NCBI RefSeq assembly: GCF_000208865.1
Contig: NC_018395.1
Location: forward strand, 3,317,920-3,381,919
DNA: 64,000 nucleotides
DNA from: Neospora caninum Liverpool
Taxonomy: Eukaryota > Apicomplexa > Conoidasida > Eucoccidiorida > Sarcocystidae
Direction: 5' to 3'
The position numbers and the translations under genes are program-made. The stretch's first letter is position 1. The number at the start of each line of letters is the position of its first letter. Shown in pieces: positions 1 to 12,153 of this stretch. The notes beneath the pieces were generated by a model. That model saw only the letters and a list, made by a program, of their open reading frames with translations. It was not told where the DNA came from and made no database searches.

Positions 1-894
1 AGGCTGACAATGCGGACGGGGTCTGTCAAGACAGGCAGCCGTGCGTGAGAGAGGCGACTACGGCCCCGGAGCGAGCAGAGAAAGCACAGAGAGCGAAGCG
101 CGACAGCAGAGGGCTACAGAACAGGGAAAGGCAAGGTGGAGAAGTGCGGCAAGAATCGAGAGAGCTCAAGAAGGGAGACGGAGACACAGGGAAGGAAGTC
201 GGTGCACGATGCAACGGTGGTTCCTGTCAAAGACGAGAGACGCGCCAGGCGCATGTGCCAGGCTGGACTCCGCCGCATGCACGGGATTTTTTGCATGCAC
301 TCTCCGAGTCCCAGCGATGGCCAGCCTGTGCAGGCTGTATAGCGACCTAGAAGGAGAGGAAGGCGAGCCGCTTGAAAAAAGAAGAGGCACAGATGGCGAA
401 GGAATTCTGTTCTTTCGGCCGCCTGAGGAGAATCGATAGGCGGAACCTCTCCGCCACCGGGGGGACCCGGAAACTGATCCTCTGCGGCGTACCAGCTGCA
501 TGCAATAACGGACGACGAAGACAGCCCTGAGAAAGAGGAGAGCAAAAAGCAAGAGAGTGAGACGTGCCGAAACAAAGAGCAATTTTTACTGGCTCGAATC
601 TGGGGCTGTTTTTCTTGCTAGATTTTTAACTTGCCTTCCTCAATTGCTTCCTGCTCTCTCTGGCCTCAAGCACCGGCCGGTCTCCCTGCCTTCTCCAGGG
701 TGTCTCCTGTGTCTCCTTTCTCTCCGTCTAGTCGCTGTCTCCCCCCGTTTCGTCCTCTTCCTCTTTCTGTTGGTGTTTTGTCCCTTCCTGTTCCGGTATC
801 CCGTGTCTGCTGAGTGCGTTGCCTTCGTTTCCTCTCTTTCTCCCGGCAAAAGTTTCCCGTTCTTGCCCCGTCTCCTCCGACGCTGAGACAAGTC
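1..894 (+). promoter_or_regulatory. Upstream region and CT-rich leader of the methyltransferase gene
   Basis: No gene is supported here. TGCATGC occurs at 292-298 and the palindrome TGCATGCA at 497-504, about 390-600 bases before the ATG at 895. From about 600 to 890 the + strand is strongly CT-rich, as in the leaders of the other forward genes in this window. TGCATGC is a known over-represented motif of Toxoplasma promoters; its function here is inferred. The open frames in this stretch have no recognisable content. Confidence 0.4.
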
Positions 895-3800
895 ATGAAC
901 GCTCTTTCCTCGCTCTTTCGGCGGCCGCTCAAGGCCTGTCGGGCCTTGAGCGGCCTTAGGAACGCGACCTGTCCAACTCTGCCTCCTTCTGCCCCGTCCT
1001 TTTGCTTGTCCCCCCCCCTTTTCTCTTCCTCGCCCTTTAAACCTCTCGCCGCGTCATTTGCTTCTTCTTCCTCTGGTGCATCGCCGTCTCTGCTCGTCCA
1101 CTCAGCTGCAGCACCTTCTCCTTCCCCAGGAGGCGATTTCATTCTCTCCCGCAGCCGACACCCGTCTCGCGCTGTTCTCCCTTGCCCTCGCGAGCCCGTT
1201 CCCTCGTCTTCCGCAGCTGGTTCTTTCCCGCCACTGCGTTCTGAGCCTTCGTCATCTCCGTTTTTCGCGTCTCACTTGAGAAAACCGTCTTTCCTCGCTG
1301 TCCATTCTTCGCGCTTCTCTCGCTGCTGGACAAGAGCGCTTTCTTACTCTCTTCCTTCGGTCCCGTCCCAGTCCTTCTCTGCGCTTCGGCAGACCCCCGC
1401 CTCTGCTCCGTTTTCTTTCCCTTTACGAAGCAAAGACCGGTCCGTTTCGCCCTGTCTCCTTCCCTCTCTCTCACGCGCAAATGTCCCCCCCTCTGTCCCC
1501 CCTTTCCGCCCGCTTCCCGTCCCCAGGCCAAGGCGCTCGGCTGTCTCTGCTGCCGATGGTCTCGCTACCCAGCCGACTGGCGCACAAGGGCATTCTCTGT
1601 TTCCTCTGACGGTCGGGTTCTTTTCGTCTTCTCGGCGCCCCAGCGCGAGTGCCTCGTCTTTTCTTCTCAAGGATGTGCCAGCAAAACGCCCCCATCTGCG
1701 CGTGAAGGCCTCAGTCGCCTCGCACCTGCAGAGAGGCCGTCCATGGATTTTCCGAAGCGACGTGCTCAACGGAGGTAAAATGGAAGGGATCAGGGACAGG
1801 CAGGGATTGCAAAGGCTGTGCCGCGCGCCGGCGTTTCACCCATCCTCGACCTTTGACAGTCGCGCTCTTGATTTAGCGGTTCAGTACCATGTGACGTTGA
1901 CTTACATGTACGTGCACCTGCATTTACATGTATAAATTTCAAATCTATATATTATATAGGCGTGTAGTTGTGTGTAACCGGTTAATATGTCCAAGAAACG
2001 CACGCTTGTATCATTTCCAATGTCAACAGCCATCATGTGATGTACTCTAACGAAGAAAAGATAGATGTGCGACTCCTCTCGAGAATCATTGACTGGCCGC
2101 CGGCGACCGCTGGGTTGTGTCTGACGCGGTCTAAAACGTGGTGGTATACAGCTGTTTCAGAGAACGTGGTTGTGTTTCAGTCACCTCTCTGGAGTCCATT
2201 TCAGCGTCGGAGGTAGTAACATGTCTAAGTTGGTTTCGAGGATCTGTTCACTGTGGCGCGTGCGCCTCAGACTGTCACAAAGTGTTCGGACAGTTCCGAT
2301 ATACTGGGCACTGTAACTCGCGTGTGTGCCGTCTTTCCGTCCGCCTTCGCGGCGTTTTGACCTTTGGTTTGTTTCCACTGCGTTTTCGCTCAGGCGAGCT
2401 CGACGTGCATGCGCCGTGTTTCGTTGAAATTGCTGCCGAGGGCGGGGGCGATTCTCTCGGCGTGGCGCTCTACAATGCGGACTCCACTGTTGCAGCCAGG
2501 TACGGTGAAAACTGTTTTCACCCGTCTTGCTGTTTCGTCGAGACTTCTTGTGGTCAGTTCTTTTCGCGGGTGCTCGCTGTCGTTTTTCCTCAGGGTCTTT
2601 TGTCGAGATCGCTTCCAGCGGATCGACGCAGGATTTCTCGCGCTCCAGCTCCGGCGGGCAGCGGACCTCCGGCGGCGGCACTTCACGCATCCTTTCTATC
2701 GCGTGTGCAACGGAGAAGGCGACGACCTCCCAGGCATTGTTCTCGATAGGTCAGTCCTGAATCTCTGCCGAAAAGATCGGAATCGCGAGCGCTCTCTGTG
2801 AGCAGACGTGGCACGGGACCGAGAAAAACGCCCGCAGCGCGTGGAGCAGGTGTACGTACAGCCGAGGCACCGCGACGTTTTCTGTTTCCCATTTGGTCGA
2901 TGGTTGTCCACCGCTTTTTTGTGTCCACTATCCACCATCTAATGGACTTTGTCGCACACAGCAGCGCTGCTGCCCTGGGAGACCGTTCTCGAACCAGCCG
3001 CGTTTTGAGGTGTTTTTTGCACGCCATTGTTCAGTGGAACTTGTCGTTTTCCGTGCTGGTTGCCTTGTGACATAGGTACGGCCCGCATTTTGTCCTTCAG
3101 CTGAATGCTGCGGGCCTGGACGACTTCCTCCCGGTCCTCCAGTCGGTCATTGAAGACGTCTTCGAAGCGGAGCTGACAACGTTGCTCCTTCGGAATGATT
3201 CGCCCTTGAGGCGGCTCGAAAAACTCCCCTTGACGAAATCCTTCCTTTCAGGTACGCGTCTCCATGCTTCCTTCTAAGCCCTTGTACGGCGATATCCGCA
3301 CCTAGTGTTTTCGGATTTTCGCAAGGTCGAGGCAGTCTGCTGGTTGAGCTGACGGGCGTGATCTGGCCGCCTCCGTCTGCTCCCAGCTATGCCGGATTAG
3401 GACTATGATCAGCTATTCGTATTTGCACGTGTACGAAAGCATGTGTGTCTGTACGGGAATATGTATTTGCGTACACATGTAAGCGCTACCACGACAAGAC
3501 TAAGAAAGTGCACCGGGGCACAGACAGGTCAGACTGACAGTTGAAGATTTGTCCCACCACGCCGGCTGCTCTAGGCTACTCTCTGCCCCTCCATACATCT
3601 CGCTGTGTTGTTGGAGTGCACCCGGAATTTTCGATTCTGCTTGGTTCGTGATGGTGCAGGCTACCGAGACACCCCTGTCGAAGTTTTTGAGAATGGGAGC
3701 ACTTTTCTGGTCGATCTCCTGGAAGGAGACAGAACAGGGTGGAATTTCCAGCAACGCCCCACGCGCGAGATGCTCGCCCCTCTCTGCCGCCGGCGATCCG

Positions 3801-5628
3801 TTCTTGGTCAGCAAGGGGGAGAAAAAGAGACGGCGGCTGCGCCGCAGGAACAAGCGTTGCGTCAATCCAAACGCGAGAGACGTAGTTGAGTAACATCAGT
3901 CGCTGTGCACAGATGAGAAAATGTGTAGGAGGCAGGTGCCGTTGCAAACTGAACAGAAAAAAAGCAAATGATCGAACGTAGCGTCTCACACCAGAATCGA
4001 AACACGCGAATGACGGCACGTTGGTACACGAATGCAATCGTACGTGCATGTGCATCTGCACATGCATTTTATCCCAACAATATATGAAGGGGATGTCGAG
4101 GAGATAACGGCTGACGTCTCAGATGCTTTGGGAAGGACGCTCGCCGTAATTATGAAAGCTACAAAAGGGCCACCGCCCCCCCCCCCAATAATCAAGGTCT
4201 TTTGGAGCAGTTTCCTACATTGAAGCGCCGGCGACGTGGCCCAATGGATAGGGCGTCTGACTTCGGATCAGAAGGTTGTGGGTTCGAGTCCCATCGTCGT
4301 CATACCTCGAGGCGGCTTTCGCCGTGTGGCAGAAAACGGTTTTAGTGATTCCAGCGTTTCTCATTTGAATTTCGAGACGTAGATATCGTCTTGTTCTACG
4401 TCGTTGCTCCCTACACGCGTTCCGTCGTCGCACGGTCCCTATCACACTGCCCGCCCAGAACACACTGGTCTGCATGCTCCACTGAGACGGTACCAACATC
4501 ACGCTCACAGCCGCCTTGTTGGTTGTTTTTCCTGTTGTTCCTTTCAGATATGTTTTCTCACGGAGGCGCGTTTGGAATTCAAGCCGCCACACACGGGGCC
4601 TCTACGGTAGTCTGCGTACACCCGTCGGCTGCCGCTGTAGAGCTTGGCCTGCAGAATATAGATGCGAACAACTTCGCAGATCGCGTAGTACACGTTCAGT
4701 CTGGCATTCTTCCTTTTCTTCTTCAGTTCAATGCAGACAGCGTAGTGGCAACACCATCTCGTTTTGCTGGAGTCTCGCGGGCTGGTTCTGCGTGTACCTC
4801 TGCTGCCGCTTTTTCGGGCGGTCCCCCGTCCGTGCCAGGATGCACTCGAGAACCTGCTTCAGATGAAAGGACAGCAAAAGCTGTTGCAGTCGCACGAAGC
4901 TCAGGCATAGAAAAGTTTGATGTTGTAATGCTGGACATGCCCCCGGTGTTCTCTCTGCCGATGTCGAAGGCGGCCGAACAGATTGGGCACATCCTACGAG
5001 CGGCAGTGAATGTTACGGCAGAGGGGGGGCTTCTGTTCGTGGGAGTAGAGAGTACGGCAATAGGACGCTTGGAACTCCTCTCCCTCATTAGAAGGCAAGT
5101 CACAAAAAGTGGATATTCGGAATGAAATGCGCTCATATGTCCAGACATTTCGACAGACCTTCCCCATAGCCACACGAAATCGGGGGGCACCTTAAGATTC
5201 GATCTCATGATAAACAGTCACGGCGTTGAAATACGAGAAACTTGTATCCATCTAGTAACACAGGACGATTCTAGAAGAGGGAAGTCTTGAGAGCTCAATT
5301 CTGTTATTGGCTGCGTCGTGATACACTAACGCAAAAGGGAATGTGCGGCGAGACGTTCAAAACCTGCCACGATGGAAACCTTCCTCCTTGCCAGTGCGCG
5401 GAACGACAACTGTATGACGGTCTTTCAGCCACCGAGCATTGCTGCTATTCAGGCAGCCTCAAGTGTTCTCTTGTGTTGTCCTTCAGAGTACTGCAGGTGT
5501 GCGGCGAAGACGGAAGAGGGCGTCAAGGAAGAATTGTCGGAGAGGGAATCCAGGCAATCGACCATCCGATTCACTTAGCACTTCCCGAATCGAGGCATAA
5601 TCACTCGTATCTTCTTGTCTTGGACTGA
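895..5628 (+). CDS. RlmI/RlmK-type class I SAM-dependent RNA methyltransferase (7 exons)
   Basis: Predicted exons are 895-1774, 2394-2499, 2594-2749, 3076-3248, 3660-3806, 4548-5098 and 5497-5628. All phases agree and the sum is 714 codons. About 275 Ser/Pro/Arg-rich residues come first and could hold an organelle-targeting signal. A PUA-like part follows with RGRPWIFRSDVL near residue 280, then the RlmI middle domain (LPGIVLDRYGPHFVLQL). The Rossmann SAM motif VLDMFSHGGAFG lies near residue 487 and the DPP-type motif appears as VVMLDMPPVF near residue 611. The last exon carries the family ending DHPIHLALPE. The family modifies 23S rRNA (m5C in RlmI, m7G in RlmK). Here the usual CSC-type cysteine segment reads LLFVGVESTA, so the m5C nucleophile seems absent. 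The start follows a CT-rich leader; the tRNA in intron 5 lies on the same strand. Confidence 0.85.
4230..4302 (+). tRNA. tRNA-Arg, anticodon TCG, inside an intron
   Basis: A complete 73-base cloverleaf can be drawn. The acceptor stem is 4230-4236 with 4295-4301, six Watson-Crick pairs plus one G-T wobble. The D arm is 4239-4254, the anticodon stem is 4256-4260 with 4268-4272, and the seven-base loop CTTCGGA places anticodon TCG at 4263-4265. The T stem is 4278-4282 with 4290-4294, loop TTCGAGT. The discriminator base is A4302. The B box (GGTTCGAGTCC) is intact and there is no intron. It reads CGA arginine codons and would be transcribed by RNA polymerase III. It sits wholly inside intron 5 of the methyltransferase gene on the same strand. 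Confidence 0.95.
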
Positions 5629-7747
5629 GCGGGATAGAGTTTCTGTTTACTCGCGCAGCCAGGCCCGAGTAACGTCCAAGAAGGGAGTGGCGGACTGTCG
5701 CTGTGGTCCGTCCAGAAGTAGAGCAAGGGAAAGACGCAGGATGCATTTTTCCTGTTCGCGCTCAGAGATTAAACGGACTGTATCTCAACGCCTAGAACCG
5801 ATGAAGAAGGATTTATGACGAAAATTGCACCGGCCTAGTGCAGAACTTGAGACCAGTCGCTCTGAGGAGTATGCATTCCACCGAAAGCGCAGCGATTATG
5901 CCATGTGCTGAAACAGAGGATTAGCAACTTGGTTTTCCTGTTCTTGCTGACTCAAATATGGTTGGTGAGTTCTTTTTCCCGTCTTGCATCCACGTATCGA
6001 TCACTGCTTTCAAGCTGTTCGTTTGCAAAAGTGAGTTCCGAGCCGCTCGCTTTCAGACTGCGGCTGTACCGCGGAGCCTACAGCTCTCCATCTTGAAAAC
6101 TGTATGGGATCACTCGAACACGCGAGAAGTGAGCATACTGGTTCTCCCTGGAACGCCTTTGAATTTCACGTGCCCGGAAAACGGCTGCTGTTCTCTTATT
6201 TCCTCGGGAGCTACAATCTTTCACTCTCAACGCTAAAATCGGGAAAAGAGCCGGGTGATACCGAAGGAATCGACAGTCGGCAACTTTCGATTTCGATTGG
6301 TTTTGAGAAAAACGTCGCCCCTTAGCTCCCTTTGCGGTGTATGCTTTTGCCAAGGATCCAGAACCCCCGTCGAGTGTTGGGTTTTGATGCGAATGTAACG
6401 GTGATGGGCAGGAGATAGAAAAGGGTGAAATTATTTGTTCACTGCCGCTTTCGGGCAGCAGTGAACGACATCAGACGAGGGAATCGCGCCAGCGACCAAA
6501 TAGAAAACTGAGTTGTTCCAATCGTTTTTCATGGAGAGACAGCATTTTGGACGGCCTTTTTCCGAGTTCGTGAACGAACGCCCGGTGAACGGAGGAATCC
6601 CTAAGGCGTCTGCCTCTGGCTCAGTTACTCCCAGCACAACTCTTTACTCTGGAAGCCTGTCGGCTTATCGTGTTGCTACAACAATGCCTGCTTGCTAGAT
6701 CCATTACAAACCCTGGCGCCACTCCCATTGCATCTTTCTTCTGTCGACCGGGACGATGACTCCTACTGGTTCATGTTTTATAGGTGGCATCCTCTCCACG
6801 ATTCCCGTCACCCTCGCTTTTCGCTTTCTCCTAAACCTAGTCCTATACGTTTCCTGCTTCAGTTACAGAAGAACATGAACTCAAATCGGTCAATCCCGCC
6901 ACAGCTGTGACTCCCAGCCGGCTTTTTCCGCCGCTTGGAAGCGTTGCGGGCATCTGCTCAGACTCTCCAGCCGATCGCCTGCGAAAACAACCTGGAATTG
7001 AGAACTGTGAAGTACCTTTGACGCATCCAGAGAGAGACATGCGCCTCTGATGAGGCCTCACGAGACGGCTGCGTTTCGGGGCGTGTGTGTCTTGTGGAAA
7101 AGCTGGACACGCGACATCGCTGCATGCCACATCTGGATCCGTAGACTGGCAAAGACCCGGGGAAAACCCCGAGTTTTCTGGGCGTTCCAGAAAACCCCTC
7201 CGTTCCGCGACAGTGAATGACCCATACTGTGGCAGGTGTTGTCGGGAAAGTTCTATTGAACGGAAGAGTGGCCTGGATGCCTTCCATTGTTTTCCTTATC
7301 GCTTTTCGTTGCATGCAGTGTCCTGCCGTACCCGCTCTGATCTGGACGCCGCTCGCAGCTTCCGCATTCGTCCTCCCCCCTTTTCTTCTCTCCCTTCACG
7401 ACCTCCAATCTTTCCCCTCCAATGTCCTTCTTCATTTCTTCTGAAAACAGCGTGTGTCCCCTATGTTCAGTGCGCTGCATCCTTTCCTACTGCCGCCAGT
7501 TCGATTCCGAGTCCATGCCCGTCTCCCTCGCAGCGTCTCCGCTTATCTCGTCGTCCAGATGTCTCTTCTGTCTCTCTCCATAGTCTTGTCTTGCGTTGCC
7601 TTTTCGTCTTCTTGTTGGCCGTGATGTCTTCTCCTTGTTTCTTCGCGTCGAGGCGGTTTCCTCCGTCCCAACCTTCTCTGCCGCTGTGCGCGCGCACTGG
7701 GAAACACCTGTAGGTTTCGACCGCTTCGAGCCGCGCCTTTCACAAAA
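5629..7747. promoter_or_regulatory. Spacer: 3' end of methyltransferase and upstream region of TyrRS
   Basis: No exon is supported. The first part is probably 3' untranslated sequence. TGCATGC occurs at 7121-7127 and 7310-7316, 430-630 bases before the TyrRS ATG, the same distance as in front of the first gene. From about 7360 to 7720 the + strand is CT-rich and open in more than one frame, which fits a leader better than coding sequence. Confidence 0.4.
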
Positions 7748-10700
7748 ATGCATGCCGCGATTCTCGCCGAGATGGATGCTCGTGTCTGCCGCCTTTCTCT
7801 GTGTCTCCCCCTCTCTGTCTCAGTGTCCCGGTCGAAGCTCCCAAACCGGTGCGCCTTTTTTGTATCCCTTCTCATCTGTCTTCACAGCCCTGGGTATCTG
7901 GTCACCGCCATAGCCACATGCCCTCCTTCTCCCTTTTCTTTTTCGAAGCCTTCTCTGTCCTTCAGACCGTTCGAGGGGATCCGCCCGTCTCTGCCTGCTT
8001 CCCAGGTTACGGCCTCCTGTCTGCCATCTCCGTCTTCTCTTCCGTCTCCGTCTTCGTCTCCGTCTTCGTCGTCCTGCTCTGCTTCCTCGCCTAATTCTCT
8101 CCAGAGCGCTGCCAGGCCTCGGGTTGCCTCTGCCCCGCACTGCTGCCACTCTCTCTCCCGTTCTCCCTTTTTTGCGTCTTCTTCGCTCACGCGCAAACCA
8201 CCCCTCACCTCCGAACTCCAACCCTGGACTGCGTCTGTTCCGAGGGTCTGTGTGTCTCTCCGCCTCGTCGCCTCGTGTGCGTCTTCTTCCACCCAGCAGA
8301 CAAACGCTGCATGCGACCAGCGTGTCCGTCCGCTCTCCCTGTCGCCTGCTGCCATCCTTCCTTCCCTTCCCTTCCATTCTTCTGTCTCTCCTCTCACCAA
8401 AAGACGGACGCGTGCATCCAAGCTCGGCCCTTCCCACCAAACGAGACACTCCCTCTTGGCGGGCTCGTTTCTGTCTTTCGCCCCGTCTCCCGCCGTCTTC
8501 CCGTCTTCCTCGCGCATTCCCCAGAGACGCCAGATCCCAACGCACACGCTTTCTTGTTCTTCGCCTGCGTCTTCTCGGGCGTTCTCTTTCCTCTCTGTCT
8601 CCTCTGAGACCTCTGCCTGCAGTCGACGGCCCAAAACCCGAGCCTCGCGTCCAGGCTTCTCGCCTGCTGTCTTTCCCTCCCGATTATCTTCGCCGTCTTT
8701 TCCTCTCTCGCCGTCTTCTGCGTCCTCTCCGCGCTTTCCGGCGCGCCTCGCGCTCTCTGCCCCTGCTTTTCCGCTGTCTCTGGAGCCCGGCGAGGAAGTT
8801 GGCGAGGACTCAGGCGAGAACAGGCCGTGGGACGAACACGCTTTCGCCTCCCCCTTCCTCGTCGACGCTTTTGCGCGCGGCGTGATCGCTCACGGAAACG
8901 CTCTCGCGCGTCTTGACCGCCTTCTGGTGGCGTGGACTGGCGCGGTAGTCGCACGCGAAACCGACAAAAGACAAAGTGAGGAACCTGCTCGCGCGCATGC
9001 GCCACGAACTCCCGGCAACCCTGGAACCGGCGAAACGCATGCCTCTGCCTGTCTCCGCGCGCGGCTGCCGTCTGTGTCTGACGCATGCGACCAAGCGTCT
9101 CTGAAAGCGGCAAAGAGGAGCTGCGCAGCTGGAGAAGAACATAACAGCCAAGATGCCACTGCAGGAAGAGACGGCGAAGACGCCAGCTGCGACCAGCCTC
9201 TCTCGTTCTACCTGGGAATCGACTTGACAGGCAGAAGTCTCCACATCGGTCACCTTCTCCCGCTTCTTCTCCTCAGGCGGCTGCAGTGCCTCCAGTTGGT
9301 GCGACCGGTCATTCTCCTCGGCACCGCAACGACGCTCGTCGGGGATCCAACAGGCAAGTTCCAGCACAACTTCGTGAAGCCGCGAACTGTCTTTTCCTCG
9401 TCTCTCTCTGCGCGCTCGAGCCGGACACTGCGGTCGCAGCCGTCGCTGTTGGACTCCGTCCTGCAAGACGTGGACGCAGAGGCCGGATGTCGCTCAGGTG
9501 AGGAAGGCCGTGGCGAGTTGGCGGCCCGCGACTTTTCCCGCCACGCGTTCTGTTTGGATGCAAACAAGACGGCGAAGATTGACGAGAACCGCGCGGCGAT
9601 TGCGCGGCAACTGACCTCCATTTTCAATCTCGACGTCTCGGATCCGAGCGGCGGCTTTCCTCTGCCTGCTTCTCCCGCAACTGCCAAGCCGCCGCCGGCG
9701 ACGATTGTGGAAAACCGCGCATGGCTCGGCGGCTTGTCCTCGCTCGACTTCTTGACTGAGTTCGGCGCGTACCTGTCTCTGCCGCGACTCCTCTCCCGCT
9801 CGAGCGTGGAGGAGACACTCGGGCCCTGTCTCCCTGCCCGAAACACGCCCACACGGTCGGGCGACGCAGGCGCGCAGCCCCAGAAGGCCGCGAGCAAAGC
9901 GAACTTCTCGTTCGCCTCTCTCGCGTACTCGGTACTGCAGGCGGTGGATTGGAGCTTTCTGCGGCGGCGCCTCGGCGTCGTCGGCCAGGTGGGGGGGGGG
10001 GACCAGTGGGGCAACATCGCCACGGGTCTCGAGCTCGCCCGACGAAGAGACAACGCGCGACTCTTCGGGATCACCACGCCTCTGCTCCTACACCGAAGCG
10101 GCGTGAAGATGGGCAAGAGTGGCAGCCCAGGAGGGACAGGGACGCGCACGGGGACCGACAGCGCCTTTAGACGGGGAGACGAGGGGGAAGGCGGGCGCGT
10201 AGACGAGAGCCGAAGGGGACATTCGACGCTGCCCAAGAGCCCTGGAGGAAAGACCGTCTGGCTAAGAAAAGACTTGACGCCGCCCGTCGAATTCTGGCAG
10301 CACTGGCGAAATGTCGACGACGGAGATGTGCGAAGGTGAGAGACAAGGGATCAGGTTCGCTGGAGGGTTTGACGGGTCCAGACGCGTTTGGGAGACTGAG
10401 GACACGGCTCGAAGAACCGGAACTCGACCTGGCGCGTCTCGGGTCGGGGTTTCGCTTCCTGCTCTGCCTTCAGTCGCGCGTGTGCCTCCTCTTTCTCGTT
10501 TTGTTTTTGCTGAGCGTGCGAAGTCTTCTTCCCTCTCGTTCCGCTCTCTTCCACTGCATCCCAACGCTCGTCACTGTGGTGTGTGGGCGCCTGCCTCTGT
10601 GTCTCGTCTCGCGGCTCGAGTGAGTCTCTGGCTGCCTTTTTGCTGCGTGAGGGGTTGACCCCACTCTCTCTGTGCTTGCCCCCGCGCATGCATTTCTGTG

Positions 10701-12153
10701 CCTTCCGGCTCCGGTCCCTGTTCCCGCTGTCTCAATGCCGCAGACTGCTCCGCTGGTTCACGCTGCTGTCCGTTCCGGAGATCGACGCGCTAGAGGAAGA
10801 CACGCGGCACTGCGGTGAGCGCGGCCTCAACTACTTGAAGGTACGAGCAGCGAGGACATCCTAGGCATCGCACACGTCCGACCTCGGGCCCGAAGTCGAT
10901 CTCAAACTCCCACGCACGAGCGAGGACCGAAAGGAAGGCAGCGTGAAAGCGCGGCGAGAGCGTGATGCTGCGCGGTAAAACGGGGGCGGTGACGCTCGCT
11001 AATCCAGAGCTGGCGAGATAGCGTTCCAGATCCGGAGGAGGGGAAAGGCAGCCGCAGCGCAGTCCATCGAAAGGGTGGGGCTATGGAAACTGCATGGAGG
11101 TAAACGGTTCGCATATCTCGCACGATGTGTTGCTCCGAGAGGGGCCGCACCCTGTTTCGAGGCATTTCTAGCCTTCTGCGTGTATTTCTCTCGCTTCCAT
11201 CCCGCGCGTGCTCGCAGGAAGTGCTGGCCGACCACGTGACCACCCTCGTCCACGGCTCGAGTATCACGCGGGCCGTCCGAGCCGTCGTGACAGCCGGACG
11301 GCAACAGAGCTCCTTCGCGTTCGCCTCGGCGCCGGCGCTCCCTCTGCGCCCTCCAGAATATGCAGGATCCGAGTCGGAAGCAGGCGAAAACGAAACCGCG
11401 GAGACCGTCGAGGTTTCAGGCGCTCTGCCGCCGACGCACTTTCTGAGGCGGTCCTGGCTAGGAGCAGCACGCGCGGCGGCGGGCAACGCTGAAGGTTCCG
11501 CCAGCCCTGTGCGCTCTCCTGCGGAGTGTCGCGACTCAGGTTCGCTGGGAAACGGCGCGGGCGAGGGCGATGCAGACGTCGCGATTGGGGCAACTTTCGC
11601 GTCTGGCCGGGGTGCGGACGAAGGCCGGACGCAAGCGTCGCCGCAGCCGCGGCGACCCTTTCTCTCTCTCCTTCTCTCGCGTCTCTGTCTCTGCCGCTCG
11701 CGAGCGGCAGCCAGGCGACTCATTGCTCAGGGAACTGTGAGGATCAACGGCAAGAAACTTCAGGCAGATGGAGAGGTCGCGCTGGCGCTCGCTGACTTCG
11801 AGGAAGTCGCCGTGCAGAGCCCGTCCGAGCCGGGTGTACAGACACACGCGGCGATCCGCGAGAAGGACGAGAGGCACAGCGAAGGTGAAGGAGAGGCACT
11901 AGGAACGGAGCAGACGGAGAAGACGGGGGCGCAAGATGCGGGGGGAGGAACAGGGGATCCACGTCTTGAAGGAGACGGAAAGAGAAACGACGAGAGAGCG
12001 AACGGAGAACCACTGAAGGCGGGAAGAAGGACGCGCAGCGTACATCAGTGCGCGATCTCTGTGGGGAGGAAAGGATTCGCAGTCCTCCATTTGATTGATG
12101 AAGCAGACTGGCCGGAAGCAAAGCGCGATGAGCATCTCATCGTCGTCGAGTAA
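7748..12153 (+). CDS. Tyrosyl-tRNA synthetase, bacterial/organellar type (3 exons)
   Basis: Exons are 7748-10335, 10744-10840 and 11218-12153, phase-consistent, 1206 residues. The enzyme charges tRNA-Tyr with tyrosine using ATP. The class I signature SLHIGHLLP is near residue 499, the tyrosine-site motif GGGDQWGN near 749, and the second ATP loop reads KMGKS near 787 (KMSKS type). An anticodon-binding helical part spans exons 2-3, and a C-terminal S4 RNA-binding domain (RRLIAQGTVRINGKKL) follows. Bacterial TyrRS has about 420 residues. The excess is a ~490-residue Ser/Pro/Arg-rich N-terminus with an early hydrophobic stretch (residues 27-45), insertions around residues 530-590, after KMGKS, and two acidic insertions near the S4 domain. 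The architecture points to apicoplast or mitochondrial use. The ATG has an ACAAAATG context close to the Toxoplasma consensus. Confidence 0.93.
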
